Numbered from the stretch's first letter, positions 1 through 7,878 are shown. The stretch is 64,000 nucleotides of DNA from Novosphingopyxis baekryungensis DSM 16222 (GCF_000420305.1 NZ_ATUR01000002.1:62001-126000); one strand, 5' to 3'. Notes: a model not told the origin generated them from the letters alone. Program-made: numbers and translations.

Positions 1-526
1 GGCGCTCATACCCATAGAGGATGCGGCTATAGGCCGCGCCCATGACGGCGAATTCCACCAGATTGCGGGCATCGGCCTGCGTGTTGGCCCCCAGATCGAG
101 CATGACGAGGTCATTGTCTTCGATGGTCGGAAGCAAAGCGGCAAGAGCGGGCCGGTCGATCCCCGGAATGGTGCGCAGCGCGATCTTGCTCATGGCCATC
201 AGCGCGCCGGTATTGCCAGAGCTGACAGCGGCGCTGGCCGCGCCGCTCTTCACCGCCTCGACCGCCAGTCCCATGGACGTGGTCTTGGCTTTGCGAATGG
301 CCTGAGTCGGCTTTTCATCACCCTTGACCACGCCTTCGACATGCGTGATCTCCGACGCTGCGCGCAGCCCCGGATGATCGTCCAGGGCGCGTTCGATCTG
401 CGCCTGATCCCCGACGAGGATAAAGCTGAAGCCTGGATGACGGTGACGTGCCAGGGCAGCGCCCGCAATCATTACGCGCACGCCCTCATCGCCGCCCATC
501 GCATCGATAGCGATACGCGGCTTCAT
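1..526 (-). CDS. plsX: Phosphate acyltransferase PlsX (partial, C-terminus outside the window)
   Basis: Reading the minus strand from the ATG at 526 gives MKPRIAIDAMGGDEG, the classic PlsX N-terminus, and the frame stays open to the left edge (…SRILYGYER). PlsX makes acyl-phosphate from acyl-ACP, the first step of the PlsX/PlsY route to phosphatidic acid, at the inner face of the membrane. About 175 of the usual 340-350 residues are present. It lies directly downstream of rpmF on the same strand, as in the common rpmF-plsX-fabH arrangement; the expected fabH would be beyond the left edge. Identification is firm; only the 3' part is missing because of the window boundary. Confidence 0.95.
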   Translation of the reverse strand, partial: MKPRIAIDAMGGDEGVRVMIAGAALARHRHPGFSFILVGDQAQIERALDDHPGLRAASEITHVEGVVKGDEKPTQAIRKAKTTSMGLAVEAVKSGAASAAVSSGNTGALMAMSKIALRTIPGIDRPALAALLPTIEDNDLVMLDLGANTQADARNLVEFAVMGAAYSRILYGYER

Positions 527-559
527 AGGCACATTACCGTCCTTTCGACGTGGAACGGA

Positions 560-739
560 TTACAGCGCCGGCGCGAGAATTTCGCGCCCGTTATAGTGAT
601 TGCATTCGCCGCACATATGGTGCGGGCGCTTCAGTTCGCCGCAATTGGGGCATTCCTGATACGCCATTGGCTTCAGCGAGTCGTGCGAGCGACGCATGCC
701 GCGCTTGGACGGGGACGTCTTTCTTTTTGGTACGGCCAT
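560..739 (-). CDS. rpmF: 50S ribosomal protein L32
   Basis: A 59-codon ORF starting [20 protein letters not shown], with the zinc-ribbon cysteines [17 protein letters not shown] in the second half. Length, basic N-terminus and four-Cys motif match zinc-binding (C+) L32 of alphaproteobacteria. L32 is a small protein of the large ribosomal subunit. It precedes plsX by about 33 bp on the same strand, so the two are probably co-transcribed. The gene is too short for many ORF callers, but the identification is secure. Confidence 0.97.
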   Translation of the reverse strand: MAVPKRKTSPSKRGMRRSHDSLKPMAYQECPNCGELKRPHHMCGECNHYNGREILAPAL

Positions 740-1135
740 CTCGGCACCTGTTCTCTTTTAATCAAAAATATCTGTTACAAGCGCGATACGCCCGAAGCAC
801 CCGGCTGGCAAGCGGCCCGCCGGACGGCGTTGGGTGTGTCAATCACGCAAGCGAATGCGCGCACATAACGAATATCGGGTGATTTGCAAGCGCGGCGTGG
901 CCCGAGGGCGCGTGAAATCGAACGACAGATCCGGATGTGTGGAATTATGCTGCAGCCAAGTTTTGCCGCATGATCAGGTTTCGCCAATGGTGCCCATGGC
1001 CGGCGGATCGACGGTGCAGGCGTTGCGGGTTAGGCCATGCATCATGCCAATGATGCTTGGCGGCCGTGCCCAAAAACAATGACGTGGCGCGCGCCACAGG
1101 ATAGAGCGCCGCCAGATTTATCGAAGGACCATAAT
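740..1135. other. Intergenic region between rpmF and the DUF3297 gene
   Basis: This stretch of about 400 bp holds the divergent promoters of rpmF (AT-rich segment near 755-780) and of the DUF3297 gene. Short open frames cross it on both strands, but none has a convincing start, a ribosome binding site or a recognisable protein sequence. I see no RNA gene or repeat in it. Confidence 0.5.
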
Positions 1136-1453
1136 ATGACCGACCATCAGACCGATCAGGACAAAGGCGCAGGCACCACCGGCGTGGACGTGCCGCCAGA
1201 TCATCTGGCCATTTCCCCAGCCAGCAAATTTCACGATGCCGAGAAGCTCGCGCGCGGGATCGGCATTCGATTCAAGGGTGAGACCAGAACGAATATCGAC
1301 GAATATTGCATTTCCGAAGGCTGGGTGCGGGTGCAGGCCGGCAAATCGCTCGATCGTCGCGGCCAGCCGCTCACCATCAAGCTCTCGGGCCCGGTCGAAG
1401 CCTGGTATGAAGATCTGGGTGATAATCCGCCGGTCGCAAAGAAAGGCGACTAA
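1136..1453 (+). CDS. DUF3297 family protein
   Basis: The product from the ATG at 1136 is 105 residues and carries the DUF3297 core: DHLAISPASKFHD, then RGIGIRFKGETRTNIDEYC, ISEGWVRVQAG and GQPLTIKLSGPVEAWYED. DUF3297 proteins are small, cytoplasmic, widespread in Proteobacteria and have no assigned function. An upstream in-frame ATG at 1037 would add 33 residues with no family similarity, so 1136 is preferred. The first 30 residues are polar and probably disordered. The gene converges on the CHAP-domain gene with only 7 bp between the stops. Confidence 0.85.
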   Translation: MTDHQTDQDKGAGTTGVDVPPDHLAISPASKFHDAEKLARGIGIRFKGETRTNIDEYCISEGWVRVQAGKSLDRRGQPLTIKLSGPVEAWYEDLGDNPPVAKKGD

Positions 1454-1460
1454 TCGCGGA

Positions 1461-2096
1461 TCAGTTGGTGAGCGACCCGATCAAGTCACCGATCGGGTCG
1501 TCTCTCCGCACAGGCTCATGCGCGGTAAGCGGCGCAGGGCTTTTCGATCTGGGCGATGACGCGGCAGCTGTCTGGAAGACCGGCCGTTGCGGTTGCCTGG
1601 GTGCGCGGCCATTATAGATGAAGCCGTGCAGCGGGTAATGCGTGGTGCCCAGGCCGCCAATCGGCGTGTACCAGACCCGCACTTCGCTCCAGTCATTGGC
1701 GGGCGACACATCGACCACCGCGACATCGTCCTCGATCTGGCCACGTCGTCCATTGATGGTCGACCAATTGCTGTGCCGCACCAGCACGGTACGCGAATCG
1801 ACGATCCGGCTGACCGCGGCAACATGGCCCAGCCGCATGGCGCCATGCGGCTTGAACGCCATGACTGCGCCGACCTGCGGGATGCTGCCCCGTTCATAGC
1901 GCCCGGCGGCCTTGCCCCACCATGTGTGGGCATCGCCATAGATCCGCACGCCGGAAACGTCCCGCGCATAGGGAACGCATTGCAGGCCATCGCTGTCTTG
2001 CGCGGCGGCTGGCACGGCTGCAAGAGCCGTCACCACCGGTATCATGCAGCAGCGCAGCCGCTTGAGCGAAATAGCAGTTTGAAACATCACCGCCAT
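1461..2096 (-). CDS. CHAP-domain amidohydrolase/peptidase, exported
   Basis: A 211-residue protein with a hydrophobic signal sequence (about residues 10-33, ending AAVPAAAQ) followed by a CHAP (NlpC/P60-like) domain. The likely nucleophile is the Cys in LQCVPYARDVSG (about residue 40), the His is in MRLGHVAAVSRI, and a polar third residue may lie in VRHSNWS. CHAP proteins cleave amide bonds in peptidoglycan or glutathionyl-spermidine; an exported single-domain copy points to a cell-wall hydrolase. The C-terminal 50 residues are Pro/Ser/Arg rich. Alternative starts at 2087 and 2045 cannot be excluded because no clear SD is visible. It is convergent with DUF3297. Confidence 0.82.
   Translation of the reverse strand: MAVMFQTAISLKRLRCCMIPVVTALAAVPAAAQDSDGLQCVPYARDVSGVRIYGDAHTWWGKAAGRYERGSIPQVGAVMAFKPHGAMRLGHVAAVSRIVDSRTVLVRHSNWSTINGRRGQIEDDVAVVDVSPANDWSEVRVWYTPIGGLGTTHYPLHGFIYNGRAPRQPQRPVFQTAAASSPRSKSPAPLTAHEPVRRDDPIGDLIGSLTN
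1473..1500. terminator. Inverted repeat at the convergent DUF3297/CHAP gene ends
   Basis: A perfect 10-bp inverted repeat (CGACCCGATC at 1473-1482 and GATCGGGTCG at 1491-1500, 8-nt loop) lies 20 bp after the DUF3297 stop, inside the last codons of the converging CHAP gene (…DPIGDLIG…). There is no long T-run on either side, so it is at best a weak or factor-assisted terminator for the plus-strand transcript. Confidence 0.4.
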
Positions 2097-2192
2097 TATC
2101 CACGGTCCGATGCAACGGGCGGCTAAGCTTTATGCTTAACGAAGACGGTTAACGGGCCCTTCATGGGCCTCCAACATTGTCTGAGGGCGGCT

Positions 2193-3245
2193 TTACGGCA
2201 GGCGCACATGCACGGCGCGGTCCAGCACGGGGTGGAACGGTGCCGGCTCGGTGCCGGTCATCCAGACTTGTCCGCCACGCGAATCCAGCCGGGCAAATAA
2301 AGCTTCGCGTCTGACCGGATCGAGATGCGCCGCTACCTCGTCGAGCAGCAGGATGGGCCGTGCGCCGCGCGCTTCGGTCACGGCATCGGCATGGGCCAGC
2401 ACGATGGCCAGCAGCATGGCCTTCTGTTCCCCCGTCGAGGAGAACTCCGCGCCGATGTCCTTGGCGGCATGGCGCACCAGCAGATCGGCACGGTGTGGCC
2501 CGATAAGCGTGCGTCCGGCAGCCCGGTCCATATGGCGGCTGGCGCGGATAGCGTCGAGCAGCGCATCCGGCGTGGCGGAGCCGCCGCCCTTGAGCGCCAG
2601 GAGGGGCCGCGCGAAGGGACCGTCATGCTCCTGCTCCAACCGCTCGGACAGCTGCCCGATCAGGGTCTGCCGCGCCAGGGAGATGGCCGCTCCATGGTCC
2701 GCCATCTGCCGCTCGAGAGCATCGTACCAGCGCGGGTCCGCAGGCTCATCCGCTGTCAGGAGCCTGTTGCGTTCCCGCATGCTGCGTTCGTAGCGGGCGG
2801 ACGTGCGGGCATGATCTGGCTGCGAGGCATAGGTCAGCCGGTCGAGAAAGCGGCGGCGTGCCGATGCGCCTTCCGTAAACAGCCGATCCATGGCGGGTGT
2901 CAGCCACATCAGCGACAGCCACTCCGCCAGCGCCGAGGCGGTGGCAGTGGCTTCGTTGATCCGCACGCGCTTGCGATCCGGGGCGGCAGGGTCCGTGCCG
3001 ACGCCCAGGGCGGTGTCGCCAAGCTGGGCGAACACCGTAAAACCGCCAGGCCCCTGTTCGCGCGCCATGATCGGCAGGGCGGCGCGCCGCAGTCCCCGGC
3101 CGGGCGACAGCATGGAAATCGCCTCCAGCACATTGGTCTTGCCGGCGCCGTTGGGGCCGGTGAGCAGAACGAAGCCAGGGGCCGCCGCAATGTCCAATTG
3201 GGCGTGATTGCGAAAATCGGTCAGGGTCAGCCGGGAAATCGTCAT
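2193..3245 (-). CDS. recF: DNA replication/repair protein RecF
   Basis: A 350-residue SMC-like ATPase. Walker A is GPNGAGKT at residues 30-37, the ABC signature is in [11 protein letters not shown] (about 270), and Walker B is [12 protein letters not shown] (about 300). The N-terminus [14 protein letters not shown] is typical RecF. It binds gapped DNA and, with RecO and RecR, loads RecA at single-strand gaps. Length is normal for the family. Unlike the dnaA-dnaN-recF arrangement of many bacteria, no replication genes flank it here, which is common in alphaproteobacteria. It is divergent from the PspC cluster, with about 230 bp between. Confidence 0.95.
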   Translation of the reverse strand: MTISRLTLTDFRNHAQLDIAAAPGFVLLTGPNGAGKTNVLEAISMLSPGRGLRRAALPIMAREQGPGGFTVFAQLGDTALGVGTDPAAPDRKRVRINEATATASALAEWLSLMWLTPAMDRLFTEGASARRRFLDRLTYASQPDHARTSARYERSMRERNRLLTADEPADPRWYDALERQMADHGAAISLARQTLIGQLSERLEQEHDGPFARPLLALKGGGSATPDALLDAIRASRHMDRAAGRTLIGPHRADLLVRHAAKDIGAEFSSTGEQKAMLLAIVLAHADAVTEARGARPILLLDEVAAHLDPVRREALFARLDSRGGQVWMTGTEPAPFHPVLDRAVHVRLP

Positions 3246-3404
3246 CCCGCAAACCCCTGCGTGATGCCCTGCGGCGTTTCAAGCGGAACGCGGCCCACCC
3301 ATAAAGCCAACATGCGGTAGTTTTTCCCTATTATTGGTTTTGGGCCAGACCGAATGAGCGGCATGATTTTTCAGGAAGCCCGGAATTCCGCCATTTTTCC
3401 GGTT

Positions 3405-3420
3405 TGGCACGGGTCCTGCA
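3405..3420 (+). promoter_or_regulatory. Sigma-54 (-24/-12) promoter upstream of the micro-ORF/PspC cluster
   Basis: The sequence TGGCAC-GGGTC-CTGCA has GG at 3406-3407 and GC at 3418-3419 with exactly 10 nt between, matching the sigma-54 consensus TGGCAC-N5-TTGCW except for one T. It lies about 60 bp before the first 39-codon ORF, which has its own SD (AGGGAG near 3468). PspC-family genes are often under sigma-54 and PspF control, so the context agrees. No activator-binding site could be recognised by eye. Confidence 0.6.
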
Positions 3421-3478
3421 ACGGTGTTTGCATCGACGGGGAGCAGCCTCGGAGACCACAAAAACAAGGGAGAATATC

Positions 3479-3598
3479 ATGACCGACCAGTTCCGCACCC
3501 GCATCGCCGCCATCACCGCAGCCTGCTTCTGCGCCGTTATCACCATCAGCATGAGCGTGGCGCCGGCGATCAATCCTGCCGCCGGTCTCGTCGCCTGA
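3479..3598 (+). CDS. 39-residue hydrophobic peptide, copy 1 of a tandem pair
   Basis: A 39-codon ORF with a good SD (AGGGAG seven bases before the ATG). The peptide begins MTDQFRTRIAAITAACFCAV and has a short basic head, one hydrophobic segment of about 20 residues containing a CxC pair, and a small-residue tail ending NPAAGLVA. It could be a small single-pass membrane protein or a cleaved exported peptide. The next ORF encodes a paralogue identical at 27 of 39 positions, and most differences are conservative, which argues that both are translated genes. Function is not recognised. The downstream PspC-domain gene suggests an envelope-stress link. Confidence 0.7.
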   Translation: MTDQFRTRIAAITAACFCAVITISMSVAPAINPAAGLVA

Positions 3599-3610
3599 GC
3601 GACAGACCAG

Positions 3611-3640
3611 ATTTCAACCAATCCAATTTCAACCAATCCA
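3611..3640 (+). repeat. 15-bp tandem direct repeat between the paralogous micro-ORFs
   Basis: ATTTCAACCAATCCA occurs twice head to tail (3611-3625 and 3626-3640), in the spacer before the SD (AAGGAG) of the second micro-ORF. It is the only AT-rich part of the spacer. It may be replication slippage left from the gene duplication, or a binding site. Confidence 0.9.
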
Positions 3641-3653
3641 AGGAGTATTACCC

Positions 3654-3773
3654 ATGACCGAACAATTCCGCACCCGTCTCACCGCCGTTACCGCAGCCTG
3701 CCTTTGCGCCGTCCTCACCATCGGTATGAGCGTGGCCCCGGCTGTCAGCCCCGCCGCTAACCTGATCGTTTGA
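3654..3773 (+). CDS. 39-residue hydrophobic peptide, copy 2 of a tandem pair
   Basis: This is the paralogue of the preceding ORF: 39 codons beginning MTEQFRTRLTAVTAACLCAV and ending SPAANLIV, with SD AAGGAG about 10 bases upstream. It keeps the QFRTR head, the TAACxCAV core, the MSVAPA motif and the PAA tail of copy 1. Synonymous third-base changes between the copies suggest protein-level selection. A spacer of about 50 bp separates it from the PspC-domain gene on the same strand, so the three genes look like one transcription unit. No function is known to me. Confidence 0.7.
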   Translation: MTEQFRTRLTAVTAACLCAVLTIGMSVAPAVSPAANLIV

Positions 3774-3822
3774 CCAGGCCCCGCAGCTCCCAAAATTCGT
3801 CATCGCTAAACAGGACCAGATC

Positions 3823-4002
3823 ATGCAAAACGCTCTTCATCTCGACAAGTCGCACGCCAAGCTCTTGGGCGTCTGTGCAGGCTTGGCCAATTGGGCAAAC
3901 GTCGACGCCACCTTGATCCGCCTCGGCTTCGTCATCACCACTTTGCTGGGGTTCGGCCTGCCACTTATACTCTACATCGTCATCGCGCTCATCGCCGACT
4001 GA
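3823..4002 (+). CDS. PspC-domain protein
   Basis: A 59-residue protein, MQNALHLDKSHAKLLGVCAG and so on, with the PspC signature (KLLGVCAGLANW, then VDATLIRLGFVITT) and a final hydrophobic helix, GFGLPLILYIVIALIAD. PspC proteins sit in the inner membrane and take part in the phage-shock (envelope stress) response. This is a minimal stand-alone PspC domain without the long C-terminal extension of E. coli PspC. It is the third gene behind the sigma-54-like promoter. No pspA, pspB or pspF is visible in the window, so it may be an orphan member of the regulon. Confidence 0.85.
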   Translation: MQNALHLDKSHAKLLGVCAGLANWANVDATLIRLGFVITTLLGFGLPLILYIVIALIAD

Positions 4003-4114
4003 AAAACCGTTGCCGGACTCAGCCTTAAGCTTTGCGTTCGGATCCGATGTCGCTACCATCGAGACAAGTCAGGAATTTTTGAACCCTGCCCGGCAGGGGG
4101 AACGGACGGACTGG

Positions 4115-4444
4115 ATGGGTGGCGACGAGATCGACGGGAACAGCCGCAATACACGGCGAGCCCATGTCCGCATCGGCGCCCAGATCCGCGCAGATGGTGG
4201 CCCACGTTTCTCCGTCGATGTGCTGGATCTATCGTTGAGCGGGTTTCGCATCCACTCTTTGAATTATATCGGGCCGGAAGCGCGGGTGGTGCTGACCTTG
4301 CCAGGACTTTCGCCCCTATCGGCCCATATCGTCTGGGCCAATGCCGACATTTATGGATGCGCTTTCGATGCGCCGCTTTATCCTGCGGTCCTCGACCATA
4401 TTGTAAGCAAATTTCCGTCGTTCGGAGACGGTGACAGCGCATAA
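4115..4444 (+). CDS. PilZ-domain protein
   Basis: From the ATG at 4115 the product is 109 residues. It shows the c-di-GMP-binding PilZ motifs: an arginine cluster NTRRAHVRIG followed by DVLDLSLSGFRIHS (the [D/N]xSxxG motif). It probably acts as a small cytosolic c-di-GMP receptor. The frame is open back to an ATG at 4010, which would add 35 residues without PilZ similarity; the 4115 start is chosen because the domain begins just after it, but its SD is weak. The gene follows the PspC gene by about 110 bp. Confidence 0.75.
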   Translation: MGGDEIDGNSRNTRRAHVRIGAQIRADGGPRFSVDVLDLSLSGFRIHSLNYIGPEARVVLTLPGLSPLSAHIVWANADIYGCAFDAPLYPAVLDHIVSKFPSFGDGDSA

Positions 4445-4543
4445 TTGCGGGATCGTGCCCTGATAGAGAAGGTGAACAGCGGACGATTATCGGTCGGAAC
4501 CGCGTTCCGGACTGTCCGTTTCAGAGGCGAAAGGAATTCGATT

Positions 4544-4744
4544 ATGGCCGATAAAAAAGATGAGCTGATCCCTGAAAAGCGGATGGAAGATATGTCCGTC
4601 GCACCGGCAGACCCCAAGAATGAGGATGCTGCCGACAAGGAAAAGGCGAGCGAAAAAGACGCGCCGCGCAACGAGGATAATCTCGAAGAAGGGCTGGAAG
4701 ACACGATGGACGCTTCCGATCCACCGAGTTCACTCCAGCCTTGA
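4544..4744 (+). CDS. Small acidic, disordered protein of unknown function
   Basis: A 66-residue ORF with SD AAAGGA and ATG at 4544: MADKKDELIPEKRMEDMSVA, followed by an Asp/Glu/Lys-rich low-complexity sequence ending in PSSLQP. It has no hydrophobic segment and no recognised domain. Composition suggests an intrinsically disordered, soluble protein. It ends 12 bp before the convergent FabH-like gene stop. Alternative upstream starts in the same frame reach back to 4445, but the SD favours 4544. Probably real, function unknown. Confidence 0.55.
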   Translation: MADKKDELIPEKRMEDMSVAPADPKNEDAADKEKASEKDAPRNEDNLEEGLEDTMDASDPPSSLQP

Positions 4745-4756
4745 ACGGATGCCCAG

Positions 4757-5896
4757 TTACGCCGCTTTGCGGATAAACACGGTTCCGGCGCTATAGCCTG
4801 CACCGAATGAACAGATCAGGCCGATGTCGTCTTTGACGAGATCGGCCGAATGTTTGTGAAACGCAATGATGGAGCCAGCGCTGCTGGTGTTGGCATATTC
4901 ATCGAGCACCGTCGGGCTCTCGTCATCACTCGCTTCGTGGCCCAGCACCTTATGTGCGATGAGCCGATTCATATTGGCATTGGCTTGATGGAGCCACAGA
5001 CGCCGTAATTGCGTCCCTGCAATGTCCAATTTTTCCATATGGTCCGCAATCATGGCGCTCACCATGGGAACCACTTCCTTGAACACCTTGCGTCCTTCCT
5101 GGACGAACAGCTTGTCATCATCGTCACGCGTTTCCGGGTGGGCGCGATTCAGGAAGCCGAAATTGTTGCGAATGTTGTTGCTGAAGGATGTCTTGAGCCG
5201 GGTGCCCAAAATCTCCCAATGATCGGCAGGCGCGATGTCGCTGCTTTCGACCAGCACCGCCGTGGCCACATCTCCAAAAATGAAATGGCTGTCACGGTCC
5301 CGCCAGTTCAGATGGCCTGACGTGATCTCGGGGCTCACCACCAGCACCGAACGCGCATGGCCCGCGCGGATGAAATCGGCGGCGGTCTGGATTCCAAAGG
5401 TTGCCGAAGAACAGGCGACATTCATGTCAAAACCAAATCCCTCTCCGCAGCCCAGTGCATCCTGAATTTCCACGGCCATCGCAGGATAGGGGCGTTGCAT
5501 GTTGGAGCAGGCACATAGCACGGCATCGACATCCGCCGGATCGCGGCCAGCGCGTTCAAGCGCCATATTGGCTGCCTTCACGCCGATCTCAGCCATCATG
5601 GAGGGTTCGTCATCGCTGCGTTCGGGCAGGCGGGGCTCCATGATCTCGGGATCGAGTATCGATGCCTTGTCCATCACATGCCGGGCCTTGATGCCGCTCG
5701 CTTTTTCGATGAATTCGGTCGAGCTCGATGTCTTGGCGTCGATGCTGCCATCGGAAATGGCATCCGCATGTCGGGCGTTCCAGCGTTCTGCATAGAGATT
5801 ATAGCTGGCGACCAGTTCGTCGTTCGAAATGCTCTGGGGCGGGGTGAAAAGTCCCGTCGCGGCAATCACCGGTTTTGCCGTGCGCTGATCTGTCAT
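4757..5896 (-). CDS. Beta-ketoacyl-ACP synthase III (FabH-like)
   Basis: A 379-residue thiolase-fold condensing enzyme. The catalytic triad is visible: Cys in NVACSSATFG (about 162), His in LWLHQANANMN (about 302) and Asn in YANTSSAGS (about 337). SD CAGGAG precedes the ATG at 5896. It condenses an acyl-CoA or acyl starter with a malonyl-ACP type extender. At 379 residues it is longer than housekeeping FabH (about 320), with extra sequence at residues 40-95, so it is more likely a FabH paralogue with a special starter than the fabH of the rpmF-plsX operon. No acyl carrier protein gene lies beside it. Confidence 0.85.
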   Translation of the reverse strand: MTDQRTAKPVIAATGLFTPPQSISNDELVASYNLYAERWNARHADAISDGSIDAKTSSSTEFIEKASGIKARHVMDKASILDPEIMEPRLPERSDDEPSMMAEIGVKAANMALERAGRDPADVDAVLCACSNMQRPYPAMAVEIQDALGCGEGFGFDMNVACSSATFGIQTAADFIRAGHARSVLVVSPEITSGHLNWRDRDSHFIFGDVATAVLVESSDIAPADHWEILGTRLKTSFSNNIRNNFGFLNRAHPETRDDDDKLFVQEGRKVFKEVVPMVSAMIADHMEKLDIAGTQLRRLWLHQANANMNRLIAHKVLGHEASDDESPTVLDEYANTSSAGSIIAFHKHSADLVKDDIGLICSFGAGYSAGTVFIRKAA

Positions 5897-6093
5897 GAAG
5901 GCTTACTCCTGAAACTGACTTGCGACTCTAGGATTGCAGGGAGAAATCGGCAAGCCGGGGCGCGCGAGTCGGCGACAAGACCTTGTTCATCAATAGACAA
6001 TTTGAAAAGACCTAGTCTCCGGCACAAACGGCGTTACGATCTCCCGGCTGCCGATGGTTCGGCGGCTTCGGGGTGGGTCGGGGAGCACGGAAC

Positions 6094-7548
6094 ATGCGTA
6101 AAACAATCGGTGCTTTAGCCGGGATCGTCACCGTCCTGTCTTCATGCGGCGGCGATTCCAGTAGTTCTCGTACCAGCGTGACGCCGCCCACGGCGGCGCC
6201 ATCACCGCCCACCTCGACAGCTGGTTGTTCGCTGACCGAGCGACAGAACTGGGCCGCCAGCCAGATCAACAGCAATTATCTTTTTCCGGAAACATTGCCC
6301 GCAAATCCGAGTCCCGCAGGATATGCGAGCGTGCAGGACTATATCGACTTTCTGACTGCGGGTGCGCGCGCGCAGCAGAAGGATCGATTTTTTACGTACA
6401 TCACCTCGATAGAAGAGGAAAATGCCTATTATAACAGCGGTGCGAATGCTGGCTTGGGGGTTCGGCTCAGCCTGACCTCCAATAATGAGCTGTTCGTAAA
6501 TGAGGCGTTTGAAAACGCGCCCGGTCTGGCAGCAGGCTTGGATCGCGGCACAGAAATTGTCGGGATCGGGACAAACCAATCGAACATCCGCACGGTCGCC
6601 GATATCCTCGCTTCAGCGGGCAGCCAGGGTTTGTCCGACGCATTGGGCCCTAGCACGGCAGGTGTGACGCGGTTCTATCGAATTCGTAATGCCGGCGGCG
6701 AAAAGACCGTGAGCATTACCAAGGCCGAGTTCGAACTGACCCCGGTTTCTGCACGATATGGTGTCAAAATCATCGAGGATGATGGCGAAAAAATTGGTTA
6801 TCTGAACCTGCGGCAGTTCATCGGGCCCGCCGAAGCGCCGCTGCGCAACGCCTTCACCAATTTTCGTAATCAGGGCGTGAGAAAGGTGATCGTCGATTTT
6901 CGCTATAATGGCGGCGGGCTCGTCTCGATCGCCGAGACGCTGGGCAATTTGCTTGGCGGCGGGCGTTCGTCGTCCGACATTTTCAGCTACACCACTTTCC
7001 GTCAGAGCCTGGCATCCAATAATGAAACCACCCGTTTCGCGCCGGCAGGCAACGCCGTCGCACCGCTGAAGCTCGCGTTCATCGGGACGGGCGGCACGGC
7101 GTCAGCGAGTGAGCTGGTGATGAACAGCTTCATTCCTTATCTGAGCAGTGACAACGCGCTGATCGGGACCAATACCTATGGCAAGCCGGTCGGGCAAATT
7201 GCGGTAGATCGTCCGCAATGCGATGATCGGCTGCGTGTTGTCGCCTTTCGCACCGAGAACGCTAACCGGCAGGGCGATTATTATTCTGGCCTGGCAAGCT
7301 TTATGAAAACCACGTGCGTTGCCGCCGATGACATCCGGTATCAGCTTGGCGACCCGCAGGAAGCTTCGACGCGCCAAGCCCTCGATTTTCTGAAAGGGCG
7401 GGGCACCTGCACGCCAATCGCTTCGAGTTCGGCTTCCGGAGGCATACGCGCACAAGGCAACACGCAGCTCGTGCCGACGGAAAAACTCGAACTGCTCACA
7501 CCGCAAGATGCGACCACTCCGCAGCGCGAGACTCCAGGGCTCTTCTGA
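6094..7548 (+). CDS. S41 family (C-terminal processing) peptidase, lipoprotein
   Basis: From the ATG at 6094 the product is 484 residues. A lipoprotein signal peptide ends in the lipobox VLSSC (Cys 18), then a Ser/Thr/Pro linker, a PDZ-like region (NAGLGVRLSLTSNN… AAGLDRGTEIVGIG), and the S41 protease domain. The catalytic Ser is in GGTASASELVMN and the Lys lies 25 residues later in NTYGKPVGQ, the spacing of C-terminal processing proteases. The N-terminal TGCSLTERQNWA region is typical of sphingomonad S41 lipoproteins. It probably degrades periplasmic proteins while anchored to a membrane. The ORF could start at 6073, but the signal peptide fixes 6094. Confidence 0.88.
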   Translation: MRKTIGALAGIVTVLSSCGGDSSSSRTSVTPPTAAPSPPTSTAGCSLTERQNWAASQINSNYLFPETLPANPSPAGYASVQDYIDFLTAGARAQQKDRFFTYITSIEEENAYYNSGANAGLGVRLSLTSNNELFVNEAFENAPGLAAGLDRGTEIVGIGTNQSNIRTVADILASAGSQGLSDALGPSTAGVTRFYRIRNAGGEKTVSITKAEFELTPVSARYGVKIIEDDGEKIGYLNLRQFIGPAEAPLRNAFTNFRNQGVRKVIVDFRYNGGGLVSIAETLGNLLGGGRSSSDIFSYTTFRQSLASNNETTRFAPAGNAVAPLKLAFIGTGGTASASELVMNSFIPYLSSDNALIGTNTYGKPVGQIAVDRPQCDDRLRVVAFRTENANRQGDYYSGLASFMKTTCVAADDIRYQLGDPQEASTRQALDFLKGRGTCTPIASSSASGGIRAQGNTQLVPTEKLELLTPQDATTPQRETPGLF

Positions 7549-7571
7549 CAATTTTACCGAACGACAAAAAA

Positions 7572-7603
7572 ATGGCCGGTCGACCCATGGGTTGACCGGC
7601 CAT
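7572..7603 (-). terminator. Intrinsic terminator for the small membrane protein gene
   Basis: A 10-bp perfect stem (ATGGCCGGTC at 7572-7581 with GACCGGCCAT at 7594-7603) is followed on the minus strand by a run of seven T. There is no T-run on the plus side, so it mainly terminates the minus-strand gene ending at 7639. Confidence 0.8.
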
Positions 7604-7638
7604 CAAATAGATAACTGCCAGATCAGCAGTCGAAATAA

Positions 7639-7878
7639 TCAGGGGCTGACTGGCTCATCGTCGTCATTGGAAACGGCGATAATGGCACCGGCAAGAACGC
7701 CCGCTGCCAGAACCAGCGCGAAAATCGCGCCATTGCCTGCAAGAGCGGATTCACCGTCAGATGCCGAGCTGCCGCGCTCAACCGAAGCGACCGACAAAGG
7801 GGCGGCCGATGCAGTCGCCATCACAGGCGTTGCTACCAGTGAAGCAATTGCGGCTGCTCCGAAAAGTGGCTTGATCAT
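7639..7878 (-). CDS. Small exported/membrane protein of unknown function
   Basis: A 79-residue product, MIKPLFGAAAIASLVATPVM…, chosen because AGGAGA stands seven bases before the ATG at 7878; an ATG two codons upstream is too close to the SD. A signal peptide ends near ATASA, a Ser/Gly/Glu-rich stretch follows, then a second hydrophobic helix (GAIFALVLAAGVLAGAIIAV) and an acidic tail SNDDDEPVSP. The layout (signal, helix, acidic end) recurs among small sphingomonad envelope proteins of unknown role. An intrinsic terminator follows it. Confidence 0.65.
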   Translation of the reverse strand: MIKPLFGAAAIASLVATPVMATASAAPLSVASVERGSSASDGESALAGNGAIFALVLAAGVLAGAIIAVSNDDDEPVSP

